Positions 39,779-47,408 of a DNA stretch of 47,528 bases are shown here, piece after piece. Positions within the stretch are counted from its first letter, which is position 1; each line of letters starts with the position of its first letter. Below the pieces are notes generated by a model. The model was not told the origin of the DNA and ran no database searches. It saw only the letters and a list, made by a program, of their open reading frames with translations. The DNA is taken from the NCBI GenBank assembly GCA_030607875.1, contig JAUWJD010000027.1, positions 1 through 47,528 on the forward strand, in the 5' to 3' direction. The stretch is from Chloroflexota bacterium (GTDB lineage Bacteria; Chloroflexota; Anaerolineae; UBA2200). The translations under genes and the position numbers were made by a program.

Positions 39779-39814
39779 GCATTCAAGTCACCGCGAAACA
39801 CGGTAGGTTGAGCT

Positions 39815-41020
39815 CTAACCCTGCGGCAGCTCTATGGTGAACGTCGTTCCCATGCCGACCTGGCTTTCTACCGCAATCCTGCCGCCGTGCGCCTGCACCA
39901 ACTGCCGGGCGATGGCCAATCCCAAGCCACTACCGGCTCCACCGAAGCGGGAGCGCGAGCGATCGCCGCGCCAGAAGCGATCGAAGATGTAGGGCAAATC
40001 CTCGGCCGGGATGCCTTCGCCAGTGTCATGCACGATGATACGCACGCCACCCGAGACGGGCTCTGCCCGCAGGGTGATGCTCCCGCCAGCCGAGGTATGG
40101 CGTAGCGCGTTGGCCACCAGATTGCTCAGCACCTGATCCAGGCGTCCTACGTCAGCGCTGATCGTTATCGACGCCGCATCACCGACAAGTTCCGCATCCA
40201 GATCAACCCCAGCCGCTTCGGCCTGCCCGCAGAAGCTGGTGCGCACGTCGGCCAGCAGTTCGCTCACCTTCACCGGCTCCCACACCAACGGCAACTCGCC
40301 TGCTTCGACCAGCGAGAGCGTTCTCAGATCGTCCACCAGCCGAGCCAGGGAGCGCGTTTCGTCCAACGTGGCCAAGAGGTGTTCCTCCGTCGGCTCGTAC
40401 ACCTCGTCGAGAACGCCCTCCAGGTTGCCCTGAATGACCTGCAGTGGGGTGCGCAGCTCGTGAGCCACGTCAGCGGTGAGATTGCGGCGCCGCTGGTCGG
40501 CACGTCGCAGTTCTTCCACCATGCGGTTGAAGGACTCGGCCAGCCGGCCAAACTCGCCAGGGCCGTGCGCCGGCACGCGCACGGTCAGGTCACCCTCAGC
40601 CACAGCGTCAGCAGCGGCCATCAGGTCGGCCAAGGGCACGGCAATGCCCCGAAAAGCGCGCAGCGCCAATGCCAGCGCCAACAGCGGCAAAGCCAACGTC
40701 AGGCCACAGCCTCCAACCCATACCAGAGCTGTGGTCTGCTGGTCACCGCCGAACCACCGTACCAGCACAAAAGCCAGCGCCGCGATGCTGCCCACGATCA
40801 GGACCGCTACGAAACCAAAGGTTCCGAAAAAGCGTAGGAAGAGGAATCGCCTCTTGCCTCGCCGCGCCCGCATCCACCTGGGAAACTCGTGATCGTCGTG
40901 TTCCCAGGGCGCCCAGTGCCTGCGATGCGGGCGATCGTGGGCATCGTGGTCGAACAGTGGCCAGCGACGTGCCTTCCAATGTTTCCGCTGCTTTCCGGAT
41001 TCCGTTTGCTTCACGGTCAC
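39815..41020 (-). CDS. Membrane sensor histidine kinase (BaeS-like)
   Basis: 401 residues. The N-terminus before the first helix is rich in His, Trp and Arg (HDAHDRPHRRHWAPW..HDDHEFPRW, about 24-50), so it may be a metal- or membrane-interacting segment. Two transmembrane helices (about 62-85 and 98-120) flank only a short outer loop, so there is no large sensor domain. HAMP (about 122-175), HisKA with phospho-His in AHELRTPLQ (about 187) and HATPase with N box NALRH, G1 DTGEGIP and G2 GSGLGL follow. GTG 41020 overlaps the response-regulator stop, as is usual for a coupled pair. Confidence 0.93.
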   Translation of the reverse strand: MTVKQTESGKQRKHWKARRWPLFDHDAHDRPHRRHWAPWEHDDHEFPRWMRARRGKRRFLFLRFFGTFGFVAVLIVGSIAALAFVLVRWFGGDQQTTALVWVGGCGLTLALPLLALALALRAFRGIAVPLADLMAAADAVAEGDLTVRVPAHGPGEFGRLAESFNRMVEELRRADQRRRNLTADVAHELRTPLQVIQGNLEGVLDEVYEPTEEHLLATLDETRSLARLVDDLRTLSLVEAGELPLVWEPVKVSELLADVRTSFCGQAEAAGVDLDAELVGDAASITISADVGRLDQVLSNLVANALRHTSAGGSITLRAEPVSGGVRIIVHDTGEGIPAEDLPYIFDRFWRGDRSRSRFGGAGSGLGLAIARQLVQAHGGRIAVESQVGMGTTFTIELPQG

Positions 41021-41703
41021 ACCTCGTCGGTGAACTTGTAGCCAACGCCGTAGACGGTGAGCACATAGCGTGGGTCGGCGGCATCTACTTCCAACTTGCG
41101 ACGCAGGTTCTTGACATGGGCATCGATGCTGCGGTCATAGCCCTCGTAGGCCACCCCGTGTAGGCGGTCGAGCAATTGAGCGCGGGTAAACGTCTGTCCT
41201 GGGTGCCGGGCCAACGTCGCCAGCAAGTTGAATTCGGTGCGGGTCAGAGGGATCTCCTCTCCAGCGCGCCTAACGCGGTGGCCGCGCAGATCGATCTCCA
41301 GGTCGCGGGCGCGGATCAGCCCAGATTGGCGCACGCCGCCTTGCACACGCCGCAGCACGGCCCGCACGCGGGCCACCAACTCACGCGGTGAGAAGGGCTT
41401 GACGATATAGTCGTCAGCGCCCAGCTCCAGACCGATGAGCCGGTCGGCCTCATCCACACGGGCGGTGAGCATGATGATCGGCACGTCCGAGTCGCGCCGC
41501 AGCGCTCGGCAGACGTCCAGCCCATCCATCCCCGGCAAGTTCAGATCCAGCACAATCAGATCGGGCCGCTGCTGTCGTGCCGCAGCCAGCGCCAGCTTGC
41601 CATCACCAGTGTGGACGACACGGAACCCACTCTTCTCCAGATAGTCCCGTGCCTGCTTGACGATCTTCGGTTCATCGTCTACCACCAGAATCATCTCATT
41701 CAT
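41017..41703 (-). CDS. OmpR/PhoB-family response regulator
   Basis: 228 residues. Receiver domain (1-118): acidic pair VDDEPK, phospho-Asp in LIVLDLNLPGMDG (Asp at about 53), Thr in MLTAR, Lys in YIVKPF. The C-terminal winged helix (about 130-228) shows TRTEFNLLATLARHPGQTFTRAQLLDRL and YDRSIDAHVKNLRRKL. The domain family binds direct repeats about 10-11 bp apart, which makes it, in principle, a candidate reader of phased repeats such as those in the stress island, but nothing links the two. ATG 41703 gives the canonical receiver start; a longer frame extends to 41781. Confidence 0.95.
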   Translation of the reverse strand: MNEMILVVDDEPKIVKQARDYLEKSGFRVVHTGDGKLALAAARQQRPDLIVLDLNLPGMDGLDVCRALRRDSDVPIIMLTARVDEADRLIGLELGADDYIVKPFSPRELVARVRAVLRRVQGGVRQSGLIRARDLEIDLRGHRVRRAGEEIPLTRTEFNLLATLARHPGQTFTRAQLLDRLHGVAYEGYDRSIDAHVKNLRRKLEVDAADPRYVLTVYGVGYKFTDEV

Positions 41704-41884
41704 GTGTGCTTTCCCCGCTCCCATTTTACCATAAACACGGGCAGACGGCAAATCAAGCTGACCATTCCTGTCCCCCAGCAATCATGGCACGCTCTGGCTC
41801 TGGTTGCCCCCCCCTTCGGCCGGCCTCGTTGGATGGCACAACTCCTACGCCGATTTCCGGGGCGCTAGATGGGCCGCCGTTGCG

Positions 41885-42391
41885 CTATCCAACCTTCCTG
41901 AATTGATGGATCTCGCCCTGCTGCTTCAGCGGCTCAAAGAACTCCCCTGGAGGCCAGAGCAGTCTCTCCGTAGCCAGTACCCCGCGCGGTTTCAGGAGTC
42001 GATGTAGCTCAGATCGGATCTTTTCCCGGTTCCCAGCGGTGTGTCCGAAACCGAAGACAAAGATGAGATCAAAGCTCTCATCAGGCAAACCCGTTCGGGC
42101 AGCATCGGCGAGCACGGTTTTGACGTTGGTCACACGCGCCGCCTCGATCTTCTGCTCCACCCTGTTCACGGCCAGTGGAGTGATATCCAAGGCATGGACA
42201 CTTCCTTCATCACCCACGATTCTCGCTGCTGGAATGGTGAAGAATCCCGGCCCGCAGCCAACTTCCAACACCTTCTGACCCGGCCTGAGCCCTGCGGCCT
42301 CCAGGGGCTCGTAGGGATCTCTGAACAGGCCATACAGGGTCTCATGAACCAACGACATCATCCTAAAGTGCATTTTCTCCGCTATCGACAT
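41885..42391 (-). CDS. Class I SAM-dependent methyltransferase
   Basis: 168 residues from ATG 42391 (AAGGAGG, 7-nt spacing). SAM motif I VLEVGCGPGFF (about 44-54), acidic strand-2 end in HALDITPLAV, motif II NVKTVLADAARTGLPDESFDLIF, and FVFGFGHT. Short Methyltransf_11-type protein of the UbiE/COQ5-like kind, lacking a substrate-specific cap. Substrate unknown. It sits in the middle of the membrane-protein/two-component operon. Start and ribosome site decide clearly against the longer upstream frame. Confidence 0.85.
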   Translation of the reverse strand: MSIAEKMHFRMMSLVHETLYGLFRDPYEPLEAAGLRPGQKVLEVGCGPGFFTIPAARIVGDEGSVHALDITPLAVNRVEQKIEAARVTNVKTVLADAARTGLPDESFDLIFVFGFGHTAGNREKIRSELHRLLKPRGVLATERLLWPPGEFFEPLKQQGEIHQFRKVG

Positions 42392-42416
42392 TGACTTCCT
42401 CCTTACATAGACCAAC

Positions 42417-42599
42417 CTACCATGCAGGCGTGTGATCATGGCATCGACGCTCGATCTCCGCGCAGGCCCTGGCCGCTGGTGCAGGTGGCATTGCCTTCCG
42501 CGAGGCGCGCAGCCGCACAAGTCTGCCCAACGCAGTGTCTGCAAGCAGTCGAGCGATCATTGTCTTCTTCTTTCCTTGTGTCCAAACCATCTCCTGCAT
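42417..42599 (-). CDS. Small protein, N-terminus related to the 43144-43275 gene
   Basis: 60 residues from ATG 42599. The first 20 (MQEMVWTQGKKKTMIARLLA) align with MQEITGTQGRKRSEIAQWIA of the downstream-listed small membrane protein, and the DNA before the start (GGGAGGTGTGGAGATG versus TGGAGGTGTAGAGATG) is nearly the same. The second half shows no hydrophobic helix and does not align, so this copy has either diverged or lost its membrane part. It may be a decayed paralogue. Confidence 0.4.
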   Translation of the reverse strand: MQEMVWTQGKKKTMIARLLADTALGRLVRLRASRKAMPPAPAARACAEIERRCHDHTPAW

Positions 42600-42687
42600 C
42601 TCCACACCTCCCGGATCATCGCCAACTATGCCCGGTGCGACCGGGCAACTGTGCGTTGCCGGGTCGCCCTCGTCTGCATCAGGTAGG

Positions 42688-43125
42688 CTAACCCTCTACC
42701 TCGGCAGCAGTGCTTGGAGCGTCTGCCTCTGCCTCGGCAGCAGTGTCCGGCTCCTCTGCCTTTCCCTGGGGCGGCTTTTCCCATTCCCAGCACCAGGGTG
42801 GCACGTGGCCGGGATGCCGATCCCAGTGCCTGGCCCAGGCCCTGAAGTGGAAGAACCTGGCGAACATGCCCACCAGCATCAAGCCTCCCAGTACGAATAG
42901 CGCCGGGGCGCAGAAGAAGGACCCCAAGCCGAAAGGCCGCGAGGGATAGCCAAAGCGGTGGAGCCCATAGGGCATAGGGGCACCCTCCTCAACACCTGCA
43001 GCCAGCCGGCCCATCGTGTAGCCCTGCGACCAGGCGGCACGATGGATCGCAAAGCCGCCAATGACCACCAGGGCAATGATGAGCAGCGCCGCCAGCGGTA
43101 CTGCCCAGAATCGTTTCCTATACAT
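42688..43125 (-). CDS. Two-helix membrane protein with His/Trp-rich segment
   Basis: 145 residues with helix 1 at about 9-29 and helix 2 at about 72-92. Between them lies an exposed Gly/Pro loop; after helix 2 comes FHFRAWARHWDRHPGHVPPW, very rich in His and Trp, then an acidic Ala/Glu tail. The His/Trp-rich stretch recalls the N-terminal segment of the histidine kinase in the same operon, and metal or heme binding by both is conceivable. No named family recognised. AAGGAGG lies 6 nt before ATG 43125. Confidence 0.65.
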   Translation of the reverse strand: MYRKRFWAVPLAALLIIALVVIGGFAIHRAAWSQGYTMGRLAAGVEEGAPMPYGLHRFGYPSRPFGLGSFFCAPALFVLGGLMLVGMFARFFHFRAWARHWDRHPGHVPPWCWEWEKPPQGKAEEPDTAAEAEADAPSTAAEVEG

Positions 43126-43143
43126 CCTTCACCTCCTTGAGTT

Positions 43144-43275
43144 TTAGAAGACGGGCAATGGCTGAACCCAGAGGTGAGCCCAGAAGCCTATCAGCAGGAG
43201 AAAGAGCGCAATCCCTGCGATCCATTGAGCAATCTCGCTCCTTTTCCTTCCTTGCGTTCCGGTGATCTCTTGCAT
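43144..43275 (-). CDS. Single-helix small membrane protein
   Basis: 43 residues: a basic N-terminus (MQEITGTQGRKRSEIAQW) and one hydrophobic helix (IAGIALFLLLIGFWAHLWV), ending PLPVF. GGAGGTG is 5-6 nt before ATG 43275. It is the first gene of the minus-strand operon, 18 nt upstream of the two-helix protein. Too small for a confident family call; it may assemble with the neighbouring membrane protein. Confidence 0.65.
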   Translation of the reverse strand: MQEITGTQGRKRSEIAQWIAGIALFLLLIGFWAHLWVQPLPVF

Positions 43276-43594
43276 CTCTACACCTCCAGTTGCCGTATGC
43301 CCTTCTCCGATGTACTTGGAACAACGCGATGTTGTTCCATTGACCCTTCGACTCCAGTATGGCGCAAACTTGTGAACGAAGTATGAAGACGTGTGGAAAA
43401 TGTGGTGAACTTTTGCGGCGCAGCGCGCAGTGGCAACGCCAGAGGTGCTCAGGCGCGTCAGGTGCAACGCACCTCTTCCCAACGAATTCATTTGGTTTCC
43501 TCCCAAACCGTGCTACAATTATGCCATTGTTTGTCATGAATATGCTGTAAAATACTGCCAAGACCTGTCCTGCGGACGGGTGAGAGGGAATGCC
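43276..43594. other. Divergent intergenic region between the two-component operon and the WYL gene
   Basis: Contains the 23-bp palindrome at 43317-43339. On the plus strand a TGTAAAAT run at 43547-43554 may be the -10 of the WYL gene, with TTGTTTGT about 15-17 bp upstream. Nothing else was recognised. Confidence 0.45.
43317..43339. promoter_or_regulatory. Operator-like 9-5-9 palindrome
   Basis: TGGAACAAC-GCGAT-GTTGTTCCA, a perfect inverted repeat 42 bp upstream of the first gene of the minus-strand operon. No T run. It may bind a dimeric regulator of the operon or of the divergent WYL gene. Confidence 0.5.
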
Positions 43595-44557
43595 ATGGCC
43601 AACACCGCTACGAGACTCATCACCCTGATCATGCTGCTGCAGCGCCGGCCCAATCAGAAAGCGGCCGAGCTGGCGGAGCAATTGGGCGTCTCGGTGCGCA
43701 CCGTGCACCGTTACGTGGCCATGCTGGACGAGATGGGCATCCCGGTCTACTCCGAGCGCGGCCCCTACGGCGGCTTTTCCCTGGTGCGCGGCTACCGGAT
43801 GCCCCCACTGGGCTTTACCCCGGAGGAGGCGGTTGCCGTCCATCTGGGAACCAGCCTGGTAGGAGAAATGTGGGGCCGGTTGTATCAGGACGCTGCGCAG
43901 GGGGCGCTGGCCAAATTGGATAACGTGCTCCCCGACGAGCAGCGGCACGAGGTCGCCTGGGCGCGCCGCACGCTGCTAGCCACAGGCATGCACCGCGCTG
44001 ACCATGAGCTGCTGGCTCCTGACCTGGAAAAACTGCGGCGCGCCGTCCGCGAGCGGCAGCGGGTGAGGATGGTCTACCGAGGGCGAAGCCAACCAGAGCC
44101 CCTGCAGCGCGACGTTGATCCCTACGCCCTGATCCACCGCTGGGGTTGGTGGTATGGAATCGGCCACTGCCACTTGCGCGGAGCGATCCGGTCCTTCCGC
44201 GTGGACCGGATCACCGAACTGGCACTGCTCGACCAGACCTTCGACATCCCCGATGACTTCGACGTCCATGCCTACCTGGCCACCGAGCCCCACGTCCAGC
44301 CGCGCGTGCGCGCCAGGCTGCGCTTTGCGCCAGAGGCGGCGCTACAGGCGCTGGACGACCGCACATTCTGGGAGACAATCGAGGAACAGGCTGATGGCTC
44401 GGTGGTCGTGACCCTCGCCACGCCAAGCCTGAAGGCAGCGGCCCGCACAGCGTTGAGCTACGCCCCTCACGCCGTCGTGCTGGAGCCAGAGGAACTGCGG
44501 TCTTTGTTGCACGAGCGCGCCAGAGCCATCGTAGCTCAATATGAAGCTGCAGGATAG
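43595..44557 (+). CDS. WYL-domain transcriptional regulator (YafY-like)
   Basis: 320 residues. N-terminal winged helix (about 1-65): TATRLITLIMLLQRRPNQKAAELA, then VSVRTVHRYVAMLDEMGIP with the DeoR-type HTH, then PYGGFSL. The WYL domain (about 135-215) has WWYGIGHCHLRGAIRSFRVDRI. The WCX C-terminus (about 230-310) ends the protein. WYL domains bind nucleic-acid or nucleotide ligands in several phage-defence and DNA-repair regulators. ATG 43595 is chosen because it fits the family start. The nuclease gene lies 118 nt downstream. Confidence 0.92.
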   Translation: MANTATRLITLIMLLQRRPNQKAAELAEQLGVSVRTVHRYVAMLDEMGIPVYSERGPYGGFSLVRGYRMPPLGFTPEEAVAVHLGTSLVGEMWGRLYQDAAQGALAKLDNVLPDEQRHEVAWARRTLLATGMHRADHELLAPDLEKLRRAVRERQRVRMVYRGRSQPEPLQRDVDPYALIHRWGWWYGIGHCHLRGAIRSFRVDRITELALLDQTFDIPDDFDVHAYLATEPHVQPRVRARLRFAPEAALQALDDRTFWETIEEQADGSVVVTLATPSLKAAARTALSYAPHAVVLEPEELRSLLHERARAIVAQYEAAG

Positions 44558-44675
44558 CACGCGCAAGAAGAAGAGAAAATCCCTGCGCTTCCCTAGAATG
44601 CACACAAGTAGCTGGCCCAATGAGTGGGCAACACCCATCTCGAGTTGACTAGCCGAGTTCGGAAAGGAGTGGATA

Positions 44676-45665
44676 GTGAGCGACTTTGTTCAGAGAATGC
44701 GGAAGACGGTCACAGACTACAAGGAGAACGTGCTTGGCGTGAGCGAACAAGGCACATATCAGGGCAAACCCTATTCCCATATTCTGCCCGAAGACAAACG
44801 ACCTCTCAACCTTTGGCAAGGCATTCGTGAAGATGCAGTTGCCTACTTCACTGCTGAAAGCATATCCTGGCACAGAGATAGCCACAATCTCCTCAGTTCG
44901 CAAGCCCTATGTGTCAATCTCTTCTTCCCGCTACATGAGGAACTGGAGCTTCTAACGGGCTTCTTCAGCAGTCGCATCTCGGGCCTGGCTCAAGTCAAGA
45001 AGGTGCATTTTGAGTACATCGGACCTGAAGGTACCGACTACCTACGTGAAGGGGGAAGCCGCGGGCGGAATCGCACCAGCGCTGATATTGCTCTGGAATG
45101 GGACGGTGAAGATGGCACAAGGGGGGTCTTGCTACTAGAATTCAAATTCACCGAGAGCGAGTTCGGTAGGTGTGGCGGTGCAAAAAGCAATGGTAACACT
45201 GACAAAAGCCGTTGCTTACGATCCAAGGACATCATCCGCGACCCATCTGAGATGTGCTACTTGGTGCAACCCAAGAAACGTCCATACTGGGACATCATAC
45301 TCGATAGTGATGGTCCACTTCGGACGGAGTACCTCGCCTTGGAGCAACACTGTCCGTTCCGCTACGACTTCTACCAGCTCATGCGCAACCAGCTCCTGGC
45401 GCATCAGATTGAGAAAGACCAACAGTCCGGATTTGCGCGAGGCATATTCGGCGTAGTCTATCACGGTGACAATGATCGGCTGCTGCGCATGGGACACCCA
45501 TACGGCGGAGAAAGGAACCCATTGACAGCCTGGGCCGGTATGCTGAAGCAACCAAACTCGTTTGTCACCTTCACCATTCAGAACCTACTGGACTGGATTG
45601 GTGCTAGACTGCCAGAGCGTCTACACGACTGGCACAGCTTTCTGAGAACGAAATACGGACTGTAG
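44676..45665 (+). CDS. PD-(D/E)XK nuclease-like protein (PGN_0703-type)
   Basis: 329 residues. The catalytic pattern is visible: SADIALEW with an Asp (about 130), then LLEFKFTES with E-x-K (Glu about 145, Lys about 147), spaced as in restriction-endonuclease-like folds. The Arg/Asn-rich segment before it (GGSRGRNRTSADIA) matches the PGN_0703 family, which has no known biological role. The later part is helical. No methylase or specificity subunit is nearby. GTG 44676 is supported by AAGGAG 8 nt upstream. It is preceded by a WYL regulator and followed by the toroid protein, on one strand. Confidence 0.7.
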   Translation: MSDFVQRMRKTVTDYKENVLGVSEQGTYQGKPYSHILPEDKRPLNLWQGIREDAVAYFTAESISWHRDSHNLLSSQALCVNLFFPLHEELELLTGFFSSRISGLAQVKKVHFEYIGPEGTDYLREGGSRGRNRTSADIALEWDGEDGTRGVLLLEFKFTESEFGRCGGAKSNGNTDKSRCLRSKDIIRDPSEMCYLVQPKKRPYWDIILDSDGPLRTEYLALEQHCPFRYDFYQLMRNQLLAHQIEKDQQSGFARGIFGVVYHGDNDRLLRMGHPYGGERNPLTAWAGMLKQPNSFVTFTIQNLLDWIGARLPERLHDWHSFLRTKYGL

Positions 45666-45705
45666 GTGATCTGGCAATAGCGGGTGCCGAACGAGGAGAG
45701 AAATC

Positions 45706-46713
45706 ATGTCAACAGACTCACGGTCAGGTATCCTCAAAGCCGATCTCACTGACTGGCTGCTGGAATCGGACGAGCCCTGGACCCACTACCGCACCCTGTT
45801 GGACCTGCTCGACCGTCCTGAGGATGACTCCGAGGTGCAGGCTGCCCACGCTGAGATGCTGGCCCATCCCCAGGTGCAAGAGATGATCGCAGGTGCGGCC
45901 GCATGGGGGGATCGTCCTCTCAAGCGGCACAACGACGCTAGCCACCCCATCTACAAATTCAGCACACTGGCCGACTTTGGCATGCGAGCCAATGACCCCG
46001 GTGTGGCTGCCGCCATCCAGGCCGTGATGTCCCGCCAGTCGCCAGAGGGATCTTTCCAGACCCTGGTGAACATCCCCAAAGCATTCGGCGGGACAGGCGA
46101 GGACATGTGGACCTGGATCCTATGCGACTCGCCGACGCTGCTCTACGCCTTGCTGGCTATGGGCCTGGGTGATGACCCACAGGTGCAGCGGGCGGTGGAG
46201 CACCTGGTCAGCCTGGTGGACGACAACGGCTGGCGCTGTGTCTCAGCACCGGAGCTGGGCAAGTTCAAAGGGCCGGGGCGACGTTCCGACCCTTGCCCCA
46301 TCGTCAACGTCTATGCGCTGAAGGCGCTGGCGCAGGTGCCGGAACTGTTCGACAGCACCGCGGCGCGCACCGGTGCCGAGATGCTCCTCTGGCACTGGGA
46401 ACACCAGGGCGAGCGAAAAATCTACATGTTCGGCATCGACACCAACTTTCGCAAGCTCAAGTACCCCTTCGTCTGGTACGACGTCTTGCACGTGGTGGAG
46501 GTGCTCAGCCGTTTCCCCTTCGTCCATTCCGACCCCCGTTTTCAGGAGATGATGGAGACGATCACCGCCCAGGCCGACGCCGAGGGGCGCTACACCGCTG
46601 GCTCGATGTACCGTGCCTGGAAAGGGTGGTCCTTCGCCGACAAGAAGCATCCCTCTCCCTGGCTCACTTTCCTCGTGCTGCGCATACAGCGGCGGATAGC
46701 AGGCAATCTGTAG
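45706..46713 (+). CDS. Alpha-alpha toroid protein (terpenoid-cyclase/prenyltransferase-like fold)
   Basis: 335 residues forming helical repeats of the squalene-hopene-cyclase type fold: SRQSPEGSFQTL, VDDNGWRCVSAP and similar Q-x-x-x-G-x-F/W turns (about 110, 175 and 290). Close relatives are commonly misnamed 'nitrogen fixation protein NifH' in databases. The cyclase DxDD motif is absent, so no cyclization activity should be assumed. Function unknown. GAGGAGAG precedes ATG 45706 by 6-7 nt. It is 40 nt after the nuclease gene and 45 nt before the DUF3795 gene. Confidence 0.75.
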   Translation: MSTDSRSGILKADLTDWLLESDEPWTHYRTLLDLLDRPEDDSEVQAAHAEMLAHPQVQEMIAGAAAWGDRPLKRHNDASHPIYKFSTLADFGMRANDPGVAAAIQAVMSRQSPEGSFQTLVNIPKAFGGTGEDMWTWILCDSPTLLYALLAMGLGDDPQVQRAVEHLVSLVDDNGWRCVSAPELGKFKGPGRRSDPCPIVNVYALKALAQVPELFDSTAARTGAEMLLWHWEHQGERKIYMFGIDTNFRKLKYPFVWYDVLHVVEVLSRFPFVHSDPRFQEMMETITAQADAEGRYTAGSMYRAWKGWSFADKKHPSPWLTFLVLRIQRRIAGNL

Positions 46714-46758
46714 GGTCTGCAGTGCGAGAGGCCGACCTGTGACATGGAGGTTGAAAAC

Positions 46759-47334
46759 ATGGAAGAAAGAGACTATGCTGGCTGCTGCGGCCTGTACTGC
46801 GGGCTCTGCCCAAGGTTCCAGTCCACCGCTCCGAGCCGCTGCCTGGGCTGCCAACTCGGCCCGCAGCATGACTACTGCAGCGTGTACCGCTGCTGCGTCA
46901 CCAAACGTGGGTACCACACCTGCGCCGATTGCGAAGAGTACCCCTGCGAGCGGCTGCTGAGGGTTATCGGAGTGGAGGTGGGGCTGGACAGCTTTGTCAG
47001 CCACAAGCCCATGCTCCCCAATCTGGAAAGGATGCGACAGGCCGGCCTGGAGACTTATCTGGCGGAACAACGAGAGCGACGGCTTTGGGTCGAGCACCTC
47101 CTGGCGAACTATAACGAAGGCCGCTCGATGACTTTCTACTGCACCGCCTGCGCGCTTTTGCCCGCTGAGACGATCCGGCAAGCAATCCTGGAGATGGAAG
47201 ATGTGCTGGCGGCGGGTCATGTGGACGGCTCGGACCTGAAAGCCAAGGCCAGAACGATGAAATCGCTGATCAAGGAACTCGCCCGGCAAGCCGACGTTGA
47301 CCTCAAGCTGCGGAGAAAGCGCCGAGCGCCGTAG
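46759..47334 (+). CDS. DUF3795-type cysteine-rich protein
   Basis: 191 residues. The N-terminal Cys block CCGLYCGLCPRF, CLGC, YCSVYRCC, CADCEEYPCERL has about a dozen cysteines in about 65 residues, as in DUF3795, whose members probably hold iron-sulfur or zinc clusters. The C-terminal half is helical and charged. The biological role of the family is unknown. ATG 46759 is chosen because GGAGG lies 8 nt upstream; ATG 46744 lies at the ribosome site itself. It ends the plus-strand group and is followed by the palindrome at 47363. Confidence 0.78.
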   Translation: MEERDYAGCCGLYCGLCPRFQSTAPSRCLGCQLGPQHDYCSVYRCCVTKRGYHTCADCEEYPCERLLRVIGVEVGLDSFVSHKPMLPNLERMRQAGLETYLAEQRERRLWVEHLLANYNEGRSMTFYCTACALLPAETIRQAILEMEDVLAAGHVDGSDLKAKARTMKSLIKELARQADVDLKLRRKRRAP

Positions 47335-47362
47335 CCACTCGGCCGCCGTTCGCTCCTTGGGA

Positions 47363-47400
47363 AAGACCTTTGGGGTCTCAAAACAGACCCCAAAGGTCTT
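47363..47400 (+). terminator. Palindromic hairpin, CCCCAAAGG family, after DUF3795 gene
   Basis: AAGACCTTTGGGGTCT, loop CAAAAC, AGACCCCAAAGGTCTT: a perfect 16-bp stem 29 bp after the DUF3795 stop. No T run after it on this strand. Nearly identical to the copy at 28635. Confidence 0.65.
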
Positions 47401-47408
47401 CGGTGCTG

